From Paraconiothyrium sp. Pb-2020 (lineage: Eukaryota; Ascomycota; Dothideomycetes; Pleosporales; Didymosphaeriaceae), in the NCBI GenBank assembly GCA_022419385.1, contig JAJUBI010000005.1, forward strand, positions 3,348,001 through 3,412,000: DNA of 64,000 bases, in the 5' to 3' direction. Positions within the stretch are counted from its first letter, which is position 1, and each line of letters opens with the position of its first letter. The notes beneath the pieces were generated by a model. The model did no database searches, was not told the origin of the DNA, and saw only the letters and a program-made list of their open reading frames with translations. Position numbers and translations under genes: made by a program. Shown piece by piece: positions 33,412-45,568 of this stretch.

Positions 33412-33886
33412 TACGTCAGCACACGGTGTTGGTTGTGGAAGACGATGTAGAAAGGATGGGCCTGAACTAGTCGGCGCGATAAAATCACCGACGTAATACT
33501 GATTACTAATATCTTACACCGCCCTCACATGCATGTGCTGTGAACACATGCAGCCTCTGCAGTGGCAGTCCTGTGCAAAAAAACGTCGAAGTCGACGGAA
33601 GAAGAACCAGCCGGAAATGGTGCACGACTATTTTTGCGTGCAGTGAGCGATTGATATGCTGTTCAGCCGCCTTCCCTCGGTAGACCCACACATGTTACTC
33701 CGCTCGTACGGAACGGTTATACAAGGTATGAGCTGAACCATCATCGCACAACCCAACATATAGGTAGTCAGTGATTCCAGCGCCGTTATCCTACCCCAAG
33801 ATACTGTCTCGTGGGTATTGAAACGAAACAGCAATACGAAGATGCATGCATCACACCGGAAAGATCCCTGCCGGCCAACAGGTGCG
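33412..33886. other. Intergenic, no supported gene
   Basis: Spacer and promoter for the CoA-transferase gene. Short minus-strand frames have no motif. Confidence 0.5.
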
Positions 33887-35335
33887 ATGGTAAATGATCG
33901 ACGGAACTTCTCCACCCTTAATTCTGTAACTTATATCTGGAGAACGCTGGGACTGCCTGAGAACGCTCTGAGATCGCTGAATCTCATCGAGGATGCCAGT
34001 ATCTTCTCGTCTTCGTTCAGGGTCTCCCATCTTGCTCACGCTTCCATCGCGCTCTCAGCACTTACGGCCGCCTTGATATGGTCTATCCGAACGGGCGAGG
34101 CAATACCAAAGGTCTCGGTCTCAAAGGAACACTCGTGTGCTGAATTTATTTCTGAACGATTATACACACTGGAAGGGAAGCGTCTCGGTTCTCCATTAGG
34201 ACTACTCGGTGGTCTTCATAAGACTGCGGATGGGCATGTGCGAATGCACGACGGCTTTGCACACCACCGAAACAATGCTCTCAAGATTCTAGGTCTACCA
34301 ATGGACGCCAGCAGAGAGGAAGTAGCTACGAAAATGCTGGATTGGAGCTCCGCAAGGCTCGAAAGTGCTGCATTCCAGAATAAAGCCGTCATACTCGCGC
34401 TTCGTTCATTTGAGGAGTGGGATGTCCTCCCCCAGGCCAAAGCTGTCGCGGACTTCCCGATCACAGTACGGAAGATCGGTGGTGAAACTTCGCCTGTTCT
34501 CCTACCCTTAGGTTCACAGGCGCGAAAGTATTGTCTGCAAGGGGTGCGTGTTGTCGAACTCAGTCGCGTGATAGCTGCGCCAGTTGGTGGTAGGACTCTG
34601 GCCGCACATGGTGCCGATGTTGTCTGGGTGACATCACCGACGTTGCCAAATCAACCAGAGCTCGATATCGACATGGCCAGAGGAAAACGAACAGTGCAGC
34701 TCGATATCAAGAACCCTCGAGACAAAGTGCAGCTACTCGAACTGATACGCACCGCTGACGTCTTCCTTTCGAGCTATCGTCCGGGCAGTCTAGCAGCGCA
34801 GGGGTTTTCATCAGAAGAGCTCATCAAGACTAACCCAACCTTGGTAGTCGCTACTCTGAATGCCTGGGGAGAGGAAGGCCCTTGGGCAAAGAACCGTGGT
34901 TTTGATTCGCTTGTACAAACAGCGTCGGGATTAAATGTTGCAGAAGCAGAAAGATATGGTGATGACGTGCCCTCACGAGTTCTTCCTTGCCAAGCGCTTG
35001 ACCACGGATCTGGATATCTTCTAGCAACAGGTATTATGACCGCATTATACCAACGGACAAGACTTGGTGGCGCTTATGAGGTACACGTTTCACTTGCCGG
35101 TGTGATGAAATATTTACGGTCTTTGGGCCAGTCGCCTGAAGAGCTGCTTCAAGACCACGGCGTTCCTACCTCTGAGGTAGCCGAGAAGTATATGGAGTCA
35201 AGATCGACTACACTTGGGGAGCTGAAAGCTATCACACATTCGGCTTCAATCAGTGGCGTCAACGTGGGATATGAAATAATGCCGAAACTTCTTGGGAGTG
35301 ACGAACCAGTGTGGCTTACTCCTACCGAAGGATAA
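33887..35335 (+). CDS. Class III CoA-transferase (CaiB/BaiF family) with an additional degenerate half
   Basis: A 482-residue intronless protein. Residues from about 216 (GVRVVELSRVIAAPVGGRTL, AAHGADVVWVTSP, IDMARGKRTVQLDIK, ADVFLSSYRPGSLAAQGFS, NAWGEEGPWAKNRGFDSLVQ) are a textbook CaiB/BaiF N-terminal half. The Asp in RGFDSLVQ sits at the position that forms the acyl-enzyme intermediate. The preceding 200 residues (LLGGLHKTADGHVRMHDGF, AHHRNNALKILGL, LRSFEEWDVLPQAKAV) instead resemble the C-terminal half of the same family. The order is therefore C-half then N-half, as in duplicated or permuted fungal members. Relatives transfer CoA between acids or racemise acyl-CoA. The ATG at 33887 is preferred to ATGs further upstream, which add a basic Cys-containing tail. 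Confidence 0.8.
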   Translation: MVNDRRNFSTLNSVTYIWRTLGLPENALRSLNLIEDASIFSSSFRVSHLAHASIALSALTAALIWSIRTGEAIPKVSVSKEHSCAEFISERLYTLEGKRLGSPLGLLGGLHKTADGHVRMHDGFAHHRNNALKILGLPMDASREEVATKMLDWSSARLESAAFQNKAVILALRSFEEWDVLPQAKAVADFPITVRKIGGETSPVLLPLGSQARKYCLQGVRVVELSRVIAAPVGGRTLAAHGADVVWVTSPTLPNQPELDIDMARGKRTVQLDIKNPRDKVQLLELIRTADVFLSSYRPGSLAAQGFSSEELIKTNPTLVVATLNAWGEEGPWAKNRGFDSLVQTASGLNVAEAERYGDDVPSRVLPCQALDHGSGYLLATGIMTALYQRTRLGGAYEVHVSLAGVMKYLRSLGQSPEELLQDHGVPTSEVAEKYMESRSTTLGELKAITHSASISGVNVGYEIMPKLLGSDEPVWLTPTEG

Positions 35336-36167
35336 CGTCCTCCAAAATCGAAACATCACTGTAGTAGCAAAACTATGTAGCTAGCGTCCAGTTATTTGAC
35401 TGTAAAACTTTCCCATGCACATATATCAACCGTGGCGGTGCGTCGATAAGTCAAAACCTCATCAGCAACCTATGGACACGGCGCATACTTACCAGATCTA
35501 CTTGATAGACATCGCACTTCAACTGGGGCTTCTCCAACTCGGTTCATGCTTTCCTTTCACAAATCGAAGCTCTCTTATGCTTCCTCTACGTGACCAGAGT
35601 TTTGCCTTTGCTGATTAGAGGTACTATGGAACTCGCCTAGCTAAGTTCGTTGAACCACTAATGCCGTTTCCTGTTTTCGGGTTCGTATTTGAAGCTTCCA
35701 CATCATGCGGACCGTAATTACCCAAAATAAACGTGTGGAACGGATTTAATAGCCACTACTGAAGTTCCAAATGTTGTTAGTAGACTGGCAAAGGCGAGGC
35801 GTTTTGGTCAATATAGAGAGGGGAACAGGCAGAGCATAGGTACCTGCATTAGCGCTACTAGCGTTGGATCCGTGGACTAGAGGGTAGATGCCCATGGTCG
35901 ATTTCCACTGAGAAGCTCCGATTAACAACTTCCCGTGATACTGCTTGGAAACAAATGATCAAGTGAGACGCTGTACAGGCTGGAAAGTGGTCCGCGATTT
36001 CAGACACTGCACCAGTGTGACGTCATTGACTCGCACCTACCACATCTCACTAACACTGCTCGCGGCCAGGTGTCACCGTTACGACAAAACTCACCTGAAT
36101 TGACGACACTTACCTTGAGAGATCACAACTTCACATCTTCTCATCGGGCAGACATATCAAGATCGTA
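35336..36167. other. Intergenic, no supported gene
   Basis: Spacer and promoter of the kelch gene. A 67-residue plus-strand frame (35415-35618) has no recognisable feature. Confidence 0.5.
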
Positions 36168-37534
36168 ATGGCTGAAGTAGCAGCGGGCGCCGGCATAGCC
36201 CTCGCCGCCGAGGAAGTCCTCTCAACCACACTGCAAGCCGGAGTTGCAACATACTTCTTGACCAAGCCAACGCAGCCTCTCAGCGCAACTTTCACGCGCA
36301 TCGCCGTGGCGCACGACGATGAGCTGCACAAGCGATCGCTGATCCGTTCTAATCATACCCTCACCATCATCGACTCCAAGGCCTACATTTTCGGCGGCGA
36401 GACTGCCGACGGCGAGGTAGCAAGCAATGACATGCACGTCGTAAATCTGGCGCCTGGTGAGGATCAAGTGTGGGAGTATCAGCTGATCCCTGCGCTTGCA
36501 AATGATGAAGGGGGTAGAGTGCCTCGTGGCAGGACGAACCATGCAGCATGTACGTTTGAGGGCGGCGTGGTTGTGTATGGCGGCACCTCCTCGACAGGCC
36601 AACCCGCTGACGACGGAGCCGTCTGGTTATACAACCCTTCGGAGAAGAGCTGGTCGATCCTGTACTCATTTGCCTCGGACGGACCCGTTTTGCGTCAGGA
36701 GACGGAAGTGCGCATCTTCGCCTCCGCGTCCTGCCTAATCCTCCTCATCGGCACACCAACCGACGGGATATCCACTATTTCAAAGCTCACACCTTCCCTA
36801 TCCTCGGAAGCAACTTCAACTCCAAGTGCCTACGAGACTCTCGTTCCCCCACCAGCACCCACATCTCCCTCCAACGCTAGCTTCTACAATAACCACCTCT
36901 ACCTCATCTCCTCCACAGACCCCATATCCTCCCAACTTCACATCCTGGCCGTAGACTCCAAAGATCCTAAATGGACGACCCTAAACTTCCCACCAACCCC
37001 CTGGCCCCCGGCCCCCGAGCCCGCCACGCAGGCGCCCTCCTTCCTATCACCACAGGCTACGGAAGAAACTACCTCGTCTATCTCCTAGGCGAACGTTCTG
37101 AACACACTGCTACAGCTGCTAGATCTACAAGCGCAACTTTTGCAGAGCAGAACTTGTCGTCCATCACATCCGACAAAGAAAGCGAACCCCCAGAAGAGCC
37201 TACCCAGTGGAGTGACACTTGGACGCTCCAGCTTCCCTCTAGCGACCTCTCACCCCAAGCCAAGCTAAACATCAAAGATGCAATCAAGCCCGCGAAGATC
37301 AAAGACGCGATACGCTCGGGCGTCGGGGCGGATAGCGGGAAGTGGGCGTGGGCGGAGGTAGAGGTGCGTGTGCCGGATGATCTGGGGGATGCTGGAGCAG
37401 GAAAGCTGCATCCAGGACCACGTGCGTTCTTTGGCGCAGATGTCATGCAGGATGGTAAGAGCGTCGTGTTTTGGGGAGGGAGTGATGCGGAGGGCGAGAA
37501 GGTGGGTGATGGTTGGGTTGTTAGACTGGAGTGA
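36168..37534 (+). pseudogene. Kelch-repeat protein interrupted by a frame change near 36985-37020
   Basis: Kelch beta-propeller protein split across two overlapping frames. The first (36168-37088) begins MAEVAAGAGIALAAEEVLST and carries blades HTLTIIDSKAYIFGGETADG and RGRTNHAACTFEGGVVVYGG. The second frame (from 36971) continues with GPRARHAGALLPITTGYGRN, YLVYLLGER and GPRAFFGADVMQDGKSVVFW. The natural junction is between WTTLNFPP in the first frame and NPLAPGPRARHAG in the second, within a C-rich stretch. No GT-AG intron of usable length restores the frame. Either one base is wrong in the assembly or the gene is newly broken; both halves otherwise keep good propeller motifs, which favours an assembly error or very recent mutation. 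Fungal relatives are cytosolic or nuclear scaffolds of unknown partner. Confidence 0.7.
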
Positions 37535-37969
37535 GGTGTGGGTGATGGAAAAGGTCGCCTGCTTTGGCGGCTTTGACTCGTATAACCTGCAGAGGGATAG
37601 CAGTACATCAAGATCTAATATCTTTGTGTAGGAGACAGGGGTGTCAAATGAAGCAATAACGAATCATTGAGCTCTACGAACATTGTCCATTCGCGGCCTC
37701 TAATGCATACAACGCCGCGAGCCCCTTCCCCCAAAGCCCTTCCCAATCCCAATCCAATCCACGTTACTCATGTACATCCCCGTCTCTGTGGCGCGTCATC
37801 GTATATCTAGGCAATCGTAGTTTTAGTGTCATGCAACGCAGTGCAATACACGTTAAACGGCTCTCAGCAGACCCACGTAAAGGGTATGGGAGAAATAAGC
37901 AAATACTTTTCCTCCTGAGACCAAGAAATGCATCAAGAAAGGAGTGACCTGATCGGGCCACGACACCGC
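37535..37969. other. Convergent intergenic region
   Basis: 3' ends of the kelch gene and the ubiquitin protease. Nothing else seen. Confidence 0.5.
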
Positions 37970-40900
37970 CTAGTCATCCTTGAGTCGAATCTCGGCCAGT
38001 TCAGCATCGTCGACTCGTACAGGTGTAACATGTTCCATCTCTGCCGGCGAGCTGTTTCCAGGCGCGAAACTCATATCTTCACCAAAGTCTTCCGCTATAC
38101 GGTCGCGATCCTCTTCGTCGTAAGCTACGGCGTCGCTATCACCATCTCCACGGTCTCTGTCGACATTGTTGAAGCTCCAGTCAGCTCCTTGATTGAACCG
38201 ATTGTGCAACGGTGCGTATACATCTTCGATATTTGTTGGGTATGCGCCCGCAATGTCATCATCCGCGTATCCTTCATCGTAATCTGGCGGATTTTCATCA
38301 TCGAGGTTCCCTGCTCCGACTCCGTTCCGTAGAAGGCTCCCGGCTGCCGAGTCCGAACCACCCCCGCGCAGGGCTCCGACTACCGCTCCGGTCCCGGCTC
38401 CGAAAGCGCTCGACGACCCATTGCGGGACGAGCCGCCGAGGCGCAAGCCGTTTCCCGAAGGCGAGACGTTGCGTGAAGTAGGCTCGTCTTCTGAGACGCC
38501 GGCCGCTTCAGAGTCGGGATTCCGCCAGTTGTTGACGATGCTTTGAAGTTCGGGAGGACCTAAAGGGCCGGCTGAGCGGCGGCGGTAGAAAAGGAGATAT
38601 GCTGCTGTCGAGATGACTTGGTTCGGATTGGATTTCTTCGACACACTAGAGTCTGTGCAATGTCAGAAGGCACAATCATGTGCAGAAGATGGGCAAAGCT
38701 TACCATTATACTCGTACCACTGCCCGTCGAAGAAATTCTTGGCATAGGCAGTGTAGTGGCCTCCACCAAGGCCGCCATAATGATTATCAACCGCGAAAAG
38801 ATCGTATACCAAGTCCTTGCCTTCGTGAAGCCCAACCCTCTCCGACAGATCCAGACCTTCAATAGGGAAATCGACGAGCGCATCTACCTTGTCTCGGAAA
38901 ACGCGATGTGAGCTGAACCGCTTCAGATGTACGACAAGGATATCGGGAGCAGTCCAGATCTCGAGTGTCTTAGTGGCGCGGCGGAGCTCTTTACAGCGGT
39001 TGCAGTACCACGCATTATCTTCTGAAAGCACCTCGCTCTTGGATGTTTCAGCGAAGCATTCTTCCAATGTAAGACCATTCTTCTTTCGAGCAGCGCGCTT
39101 TGCCTTCTTTGCCTGGAGCTCCTTGTCTTCCCAGGTTTCCACATCAATCATAGCGTTTCTGCCCCGTGAATCCTCGTAGGAAGTGGCACCGAACAGAGCG
39201 TCCCAGGCATCGGAATCCCAGTCAAGAATGATGCATTCGCCCATCTTGATTAACCGCTCGTCGTCTTCATCCTCAGGCTCATCGTACGATTGAGACGGCT
39301 GCTCCATATGATATGGGTTTTTACCTTTCTTGCCCTTGTTGAAGTTCTTGTTCCGCATGTGCTTGCGTTCCTGCTTTGTCATCTTCCGCGACTTCTTGTT
39401 CTTTTGTCGCCCACCGCGCGAGAAAGTAGGAGGTTCTTCGATAGAAGGTTGCATGTCCTCGTCGCTGCTCTGATTCGCTAATTCTATCGAGCTTTGAGCA
39501 TCGGCAGAGAACTGTATATTCTCATCTTCATCTGCGTCACTCGACGTAGCATCGCTACCAGCCTCCATGGACTGGATTGAAGAGGCACGAGTAGAGGGAA
39601 CCCGAACGCGCTTCGAGATAGGGTCGTAGTTTTTATTGACATCGAGGCCGCTCCAACCGGTAGGAACATACTCCTTACCGGAACGTGCGTACTTCATCTC
39701 GAACAGATTCCGGAAAGAAGGCGGCAGGAAGCTGTCAGATCGGAGCACCTCAGGCAGGTCGTTATTAGCTTTCGAAATTTCTGCGGGGGCCTCTGAGGGC
39801 TCAGTCATAGTCACTTCTACCATGTCTTCGCCTTCAACTGATCCGTCTTGGATGCGAGGATCGTCGTTTGGAGATGCGTCTTCCTCTGTCGTCACGACCA
39901 CATCTGACCCAGACCCGGAATTCGTCAACGATGTGTTGCCTTCGGCGAGAATATCGCGAGTAGTCGTCTGGGCAACTTTGGCCAAAACCTTCTTGAGTAT
40001 AGCATCATAATCCTTAGCCTCGGCTCGGTTGACTAGTATGTATGACGGCCATAGATCCAATGCCCAACCTTGTGCTCGATACGAAGTGGATGTAGGCCTG
40101 CGATGAAATATAGGTACCATGACTTTATCATGGTGCGCGTGGTCAGCCTTGGGTATATCGACGTCAGAGTCGTTGCTCCAAAAGTTCGAGGTATACTTGT
40201 TCTTCTTCTTGGGACTAGGCCAGTTGGTTGGGACATCTTCGAGCTCAAAGACAAAGATATCGTCCCGCGCAGTAATATTGCATTCCGCAATGGTATCTTG
40301 ATCATCCAGATGTCTGTAAAATTTATGACTGTAGACTTCGGATATCATCAGACGATTTCCCTTAATACCAAACCGCTTACCCACATACTCTTTCAATTGC
40401 TTGATAGTCGCGTTCTTGTCGATGTCGACCTCAACCTCCCATAGATTTCCATGCAGGGGAACAAATCTGACAGTGTGTTGCCATGTTTGTTCGATGGGTA
40501 ATTGCAGGGTGACCAGGCTGTACGGATCGAAAGTGATGCTAACTTTGTTGCAATCGGGACATACCATGGTGTTCTTGTAGAAGCCGTTGAACAAGTCCAT
40601 GGCTACCGAGTCATTTCGAGAATGGTGAATAGCGCGAAACTTGTTGCCTAGTGCCTTTATAGCTTCAGGGTCATGTACAGTGTTATCGTCGGACTCAGGA
40701 TATTCGGTGTAGGGTTTCTTTTTGATCCTGTTCAAGTCCTCGTGTAAGCCATCCACGAGAAAGCTCAGAAACTCCTGCGAGTCTTGTTGCCCATATCCTG
40801 AGAATATCGGGGCAGCTCTACCCAAAGTATTCTTGAAATTCTTAGGAGCGAATGAAGACTGCCCAGCCTCATCGTAGATGGAAGCAAGGAGACCTGCATA

Positions 40901-42566
40901 CGTCTTGGCAATCGCACCACCGTGCCCGAGAGGGTTGTCGGAATTGATGTCGCGTTTGTATTCTCCAGCAAGGAAATAAATGGCTAGCTCCTCGACACTA
41001 CGGATACATTGAAGAGCAGAATTCATGTAACAGGTGTTTCCCAGGTTCGTTAGGCCCGTGGTTCCTCGTGTCTTTCCATTCCGGGTTCGACCTCGCGTCA
41101 TAGGACCTAATGGAGCTGGAGTGCTTCGACCGCTGTTCGGTGTGCTCTTCGAGAGTCCAGTCTTGTTGCCTAGGTTACTCTTTTTGGCAGGCTTTGAGAG
41201 CGTTCCTGTGATGTACTCTCCGTTCTCATCTTGTTCCTCTAATACGAGTATTTGGTCCTCTGCAAGCCCCGCTCCACCGAGATTTAGGTCATCGTTAAAC
41301 GACTCGTTGGCCAACTCATCTTTGCCAGTCACTTCCTCCCGTTGAGTGCCAATGTCTAGGCTAGTCAGGCTAGCCGCGTCAATGACGAGGGAAAGAGTCG
41401 CAGAAGGAGGAGGGGACGCTTCGGGTGTAAGTATACCAGTGGAGTGAGGAGCCGCTTGATCTGAGGGGGCAGATGATGGGTTGAGTAGTCTCCATATTCG
41501 AACGTTGTCTTTTGAAATACCAGCAGCCTGCTTCGCTGCCCTGATAAACTCGGTGAAGCTATCACTTCTGCTTGCAACGATTTTCTTGGCAGGTTCGTGT
41601 GTCGAAGGTAACGTTTTGCGGACTTTGCGGATTGTAAAAATAGGTGGATAGATTTCGTATTGCAGGTTCTCCGAAAACTCATTGGAGCTAGTGTTGTGGA
41701 CATAACGTCGAATTACTGGTGTGCCCTCCTTGACTCCGTACCACGTGATGACCAGCTCCCAAGCCTCGGCAGGGAGGATCTCGTAGTCATGCTCGTACAC
41801 AAGACCGAGACGGAGCGGAATAAAATCTTCGCCTTTCTGGTCGGCCAGATCTTGGGACAGAGCGGCTAGAAAAGATCAATACATAATACACGTGCAGCAC
41901 ATGTGCTCTCAGAAACGTACCTGTATCGACGAGGTCAGAGTTATCTACAGCCCCGATCTCGCCCTCCAACGCAGATTTGCTGAACTCGTGCTGCTTGTCG
42001 GCATATTGAGGTGTGCGTGCCCATACGCGCTGCAACCACTTCTGAGAGACAACATAGCCGACCTGGCGATCTTGCAGTGGCTTCCGGGCCAAGGCAAGTA
42101 CCTTGTCAACCTGATCATTCAGGGTGGGCACGTCTGCAGACGGCGTGTTGGATACGCTGGTGGCTGCCGAGTCCGCGTTCGAGGCCAAAGTCGAGTCGGA
42201 ACTGGCGGCACTGGCGCCATTGGAGGTTATATCGGCCATTTCTACGGACGTCGATCGCAGGCTACGAGCTGAGGGTGCCGGTGGTGGTTTCGCGGCTAGT
42301 GGGTTCGACTGGCCGCTGCCTCTTCGGGCGGGTGCGGCCCCGTCAACGTCCATGCTGCTGTCATCCATGTCTGAATGCAACCGTTTTGCTGGAGAGGAAG
42401 CCCGGGGGTGCAAACGCTGCTCAGAGGAGCGGTTGCCGTCTGCGTCGTTGTCGCCGTCGAGCGTCATGTTCGCGTACGCCTCGCTCGGAGAGCTCACGGA
42501 AGGTGGGTTGTCGCGGATTGAAGTCGTCGAAGGCTCGTTTGCCGCGTCAAGGATCTCGTTCTTCAT
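37970..42566 (-). CDS. UBP12: Ubiquitin-specific protease with DUSP domain (Ubp12 type)
   Basis: A cysteine protease of about 1,490 residues that removes ubiquitin from proteins. Exon 1 (41921-42566) has a disordered start, MKNEILDAANEPSTTS, then a DUSP domain (DRQVGYVVSQKWLQRVW, LGLVYEHDYEILPAEAWELV). The catalytic Cys box is GLTNLGNTCYMNSALQCI. A long insert with a ubiquitin-like region follows, then Cys pairs VCPDCNK and WYCNRCKELR for zinc. The His box is HYGGLGGGHYTAYAKNFF, and the second intron (GTAAGC...TGCACAG) leads to NPNQVISTAAYLLFYRRR. The tail is acidic and disordered and ends EIRLKDD. An intron (GTACGT...TTTCTAG) separates exons 1 and 2. The active-site residues are intact. The name is by domain order; UBP15/USP15-type numbering differs between fungi. 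Confidence 0.92.
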
Positions 42567-43566
42567 GTGTGGAGGTAGAAAACGAGGCGGTGATGTTGAA
42601 TTGCGCGAGGTGGTCGAGGCGGGGAGTGGAGACGAGCGCGGCGAGTCTAGGCGGGTGCCCTCATGCGGTGAATGTGAAGTCGTGCCCCTCTCCTGGTCGT
42701 GCGGTGAAGTGCTGTGCAGGGCGCCTGTCGCAGTCTTCCGCTTCTTGGAGGCCGTGGTGAACGCCGGTGTGGGCCTGCCGGAGCGGAAAGCTCACGGGCA
42801 GGCAGACGGGCAGCGTTTGCGTAGGTGACGCGTGACTGCACCAGCTGACTACGACCTGCGGCTTCGGGGAATCCAGCAGGCTTGGGACGTCTGTGCGGCG
42901 GCAGCAAAGTTTCGTGGGGAAGGGTGTGGGAAGGGTACGAAGATTTGTTAGATTTGGCGGCGCTACCGCCTTCAAAATGAACTGCACCTGGCTTGGCGTC
43001 ACCAGCGTCGATGAACATTCCCCACAAACGGCCACGCGCTCAGACCCTTGCAAGCAAACTCAGCCCAGGCACGGTGGTGTGCGGCATAGCAGAAGCCGCT
43101 CAAACGCCTTCACAGACAAGTCAACCCTCGTTGAAAGTACCGCCCAGTGGCCTGGTGGCAGGTTGTGAACGGCTTAGACGCGCGCTTATACTTACCTGGA
43201 ACAGCAAATGTCACAGATCGCGCCGCCACCATCATATTGTGATCTGGCGGTGGAAATACAGCACTACTTATGTCTCACTTGCATGCGGTGCGGCCCGGGT
43301 GCATAGCATGTAAAGCCTGAATCAGGACCACAACCGCCCTTAGTGCCATTGCGGTGAGTGCCGTATCAGTGATAAAGTGTTTCGTCGGTGGTGCATGGTG
43401 CGGTACACTCTCACTGGGACAGGCACATTTGGGGCACTTTGGTAAATGGTCTTTGTTTCTTCATTTGGACTGAGGTGCAACATGCCCTCGTAATCATGAC
43501 GCAGCTTGCGCACCCAACAAATGCTCGGGTATCTCATAACAGACATGCACATTATTCGGATTGCCC
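42567..43566. other. Intergenic 1.0 kb, no supported gene
   Basis: Promoter and leader of the ubiquitin protease and 3' end of the next gene. Overlapping frames on both strands (up to 130 codons) lack motifs. Confidence 0.5.
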
Positions 43567-45568
43567 TCATCTAGAGCCTCCAGTATTCAGCCACGGAAAA
43601 GCGGAAGCGCCACCCACCGGGTTAGCAGACCGACTTTTTGCTAGACCAGGTATATTCTCTTTCGGCTTCTCTCCCGATACTGACCGCTTAAACGGTGGCA
43701 CACTGCCTTCGCTTTCGTCTGGGATTTCCTCTCTACGCTTTCCATCGTCGAAAAAGCGGGACTGACCAGTGGCAGCAGAGGGTGAAGCGCCGTGCGATAT
43801 GCTCGTGGACAGCGTGCGCGCTCCGGGCTTTTTCAAAACCTTGATGCCAGTATCGCGCCGTTGGTAGGTCGGAGCTGGAGGTTTCCCCACATTTGCCCAA
43901 TCCGTGGACCCGGATTTCTCTGTATCACGTCGCCAATTGCTCCAAATAGCCGGAGAAGACCCTGCACGTGCCACAACACCGGCTGGACTTGACTCCTGCA
44001 CATCTTTGGATTCTGTTCCAGAACTCGTTGAGAGGCCTAAGCGCGGACGTTGTTCGAGGCTTCGTCGACCTACCGAACCATCGTCGGAACCGCTGGTAGT
44101 CGCGGAACTGGTGGCCTTGAGAGCAGCCGTAGCAGACGTACTCAGATTTTCTGTAGGCAAAGGGTGACCTGGCTCTTTAGATAGTGAAGACTTCGTAGGT
44201 AGCGTTGTGGGGTTTTCCATCCCGAGCTGCATCCGGGAATGATCACGGGGTTTACTTGTAGTGTATAATGATTTGAACGTATGCTCGTCTTCTGGACGAA
44301 CCAAGGGGATACGCAGCTTACTTCCATCGTCGTCATAAAGAGTAAGCTGATTAGAGGAGAGCAAAATGTCTGCATTGTGAGCTCGTAACATGTCACTCCC
44401 AAGGAAGATCTGGATCGCTTTACTGTCCCCCTCGCCATTGTGATCCTCAACAACAATGAATTCGATGGTCAGTGAGGGCAACTGGGGTGCAGGACTGCTG
44501 GCATGTGACAATGCAGATACTGGCACAGCCTCCGGCAGATACATGGGTAATTTGATCGTACGGCGGTCATCGTCGGTCCTTGTAACGTGGTCTTGAAAGC
44601 CAAGTTTCTCAACAAGTCGAAGATCGAGGAATGATGCGTAAGAACCACTGCACACTGCAGCGTATAGCATAGTGTCATGCTTGAACGTAGTGGTGAGCCA
44701 GCAACGCATTATGGCAGGAGCCGAGCCAAGATAAAAAAGACCAGGAGCCAAACCGGGAGTTTCTGGCGCGATCAAGCCGTAACCCGTTAGGCTATTGGCC
44801 CGTCCCGATGTTGCTGAATGGACAGATTGACCTGCTGAGCTCTACAAGAACGGAATCGAGGTCAGTACAGCTCGAGTGAAGGACAATAGACATTGAGAAG
44901 CATCCAGTCTCCGGAGCGTGGAGCGAAGCTTTGTCACCAATCATTCCTTGGGGTCACGTACCTGGCCCCCAAGCGACTTATGTGAGTAGCTGCGCTCGCT
45001 CATTGCGTGGCCACCCATGCCACTGCCGGTACGAGTTATGAGCTCCATCGACGGCCGAGACCAATGGCCATGGTTCGCCGTCTCATCGAAGCGCACGCTG
45101 TTCGCACGTGAAGTTGTTCCGAGACGGCGGGGCTCCTCGTCGGCGTCAAGGTGCAGGTCATTGATCAAAGCGGACGAGTGATCGTCGAAGTTACTGAATC
45201 TCTCCGCTGTCGGCTGTTGCAAAGGAACTATGGCACATCAACATGATGCTACGAGAGGTTATACAATCCCGCATCGAAGATTGGAACGACATTGTGGCCT
45301 AGGCTCCCCCAGGCAACACAGTGTGAGACTCAACTAGGACGCAGGACTGTACAGGTGTCGCACCTTGCTGAGGCGTGCCTCCTAGCACCGAGGGGAATGG
45401 CGATGCACCGCCCCAGACATTCTTCAGGCGCATATCCTCCTCATTCCGGCGCTCCAGGCGAGAGACACGATCCGACAGCTCCTGTTGGGACTGATGCATG
45501 CGGAGCATATCGTCTTGTAACCGCCAGAAGTCGTCGCGAGGCTGGAAAGCGGCGCTCTCAGGATCCAT
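43567..45568 (-). CDS. Retropepsin-fold protein with altered active site, disordered C-terminus
   Basis: A 580-residue protein from three exons: 45353-45568, 44962-45213 and 43567-44841, all in phase. The N-terminus starts MDPESAAFQPRDDFW and forms a short coiled coil (LRMHQSQQELSDRVSRLERR). The middle resembles the aspartic-protease (retropepsin) fold of Ty/gypsy-type and DDI1-like proteins: AVCSGSYASFLDLRLVEKLG corresponds to the D-S/T-G-A active-site strand, and IQIFLGSDMLRAHNADILL with SSNQLTLYDDDG to the C-terminal strand. The catalytic Asp position is Cys, so proteolysis is doubtful. The last 200 residues are Ser/Pro-rich with WSNWRRDT and SAFPWLNTGGSR motifs. I do not know a named homologue; the fold call is inference. 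Confidence 0.6.
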
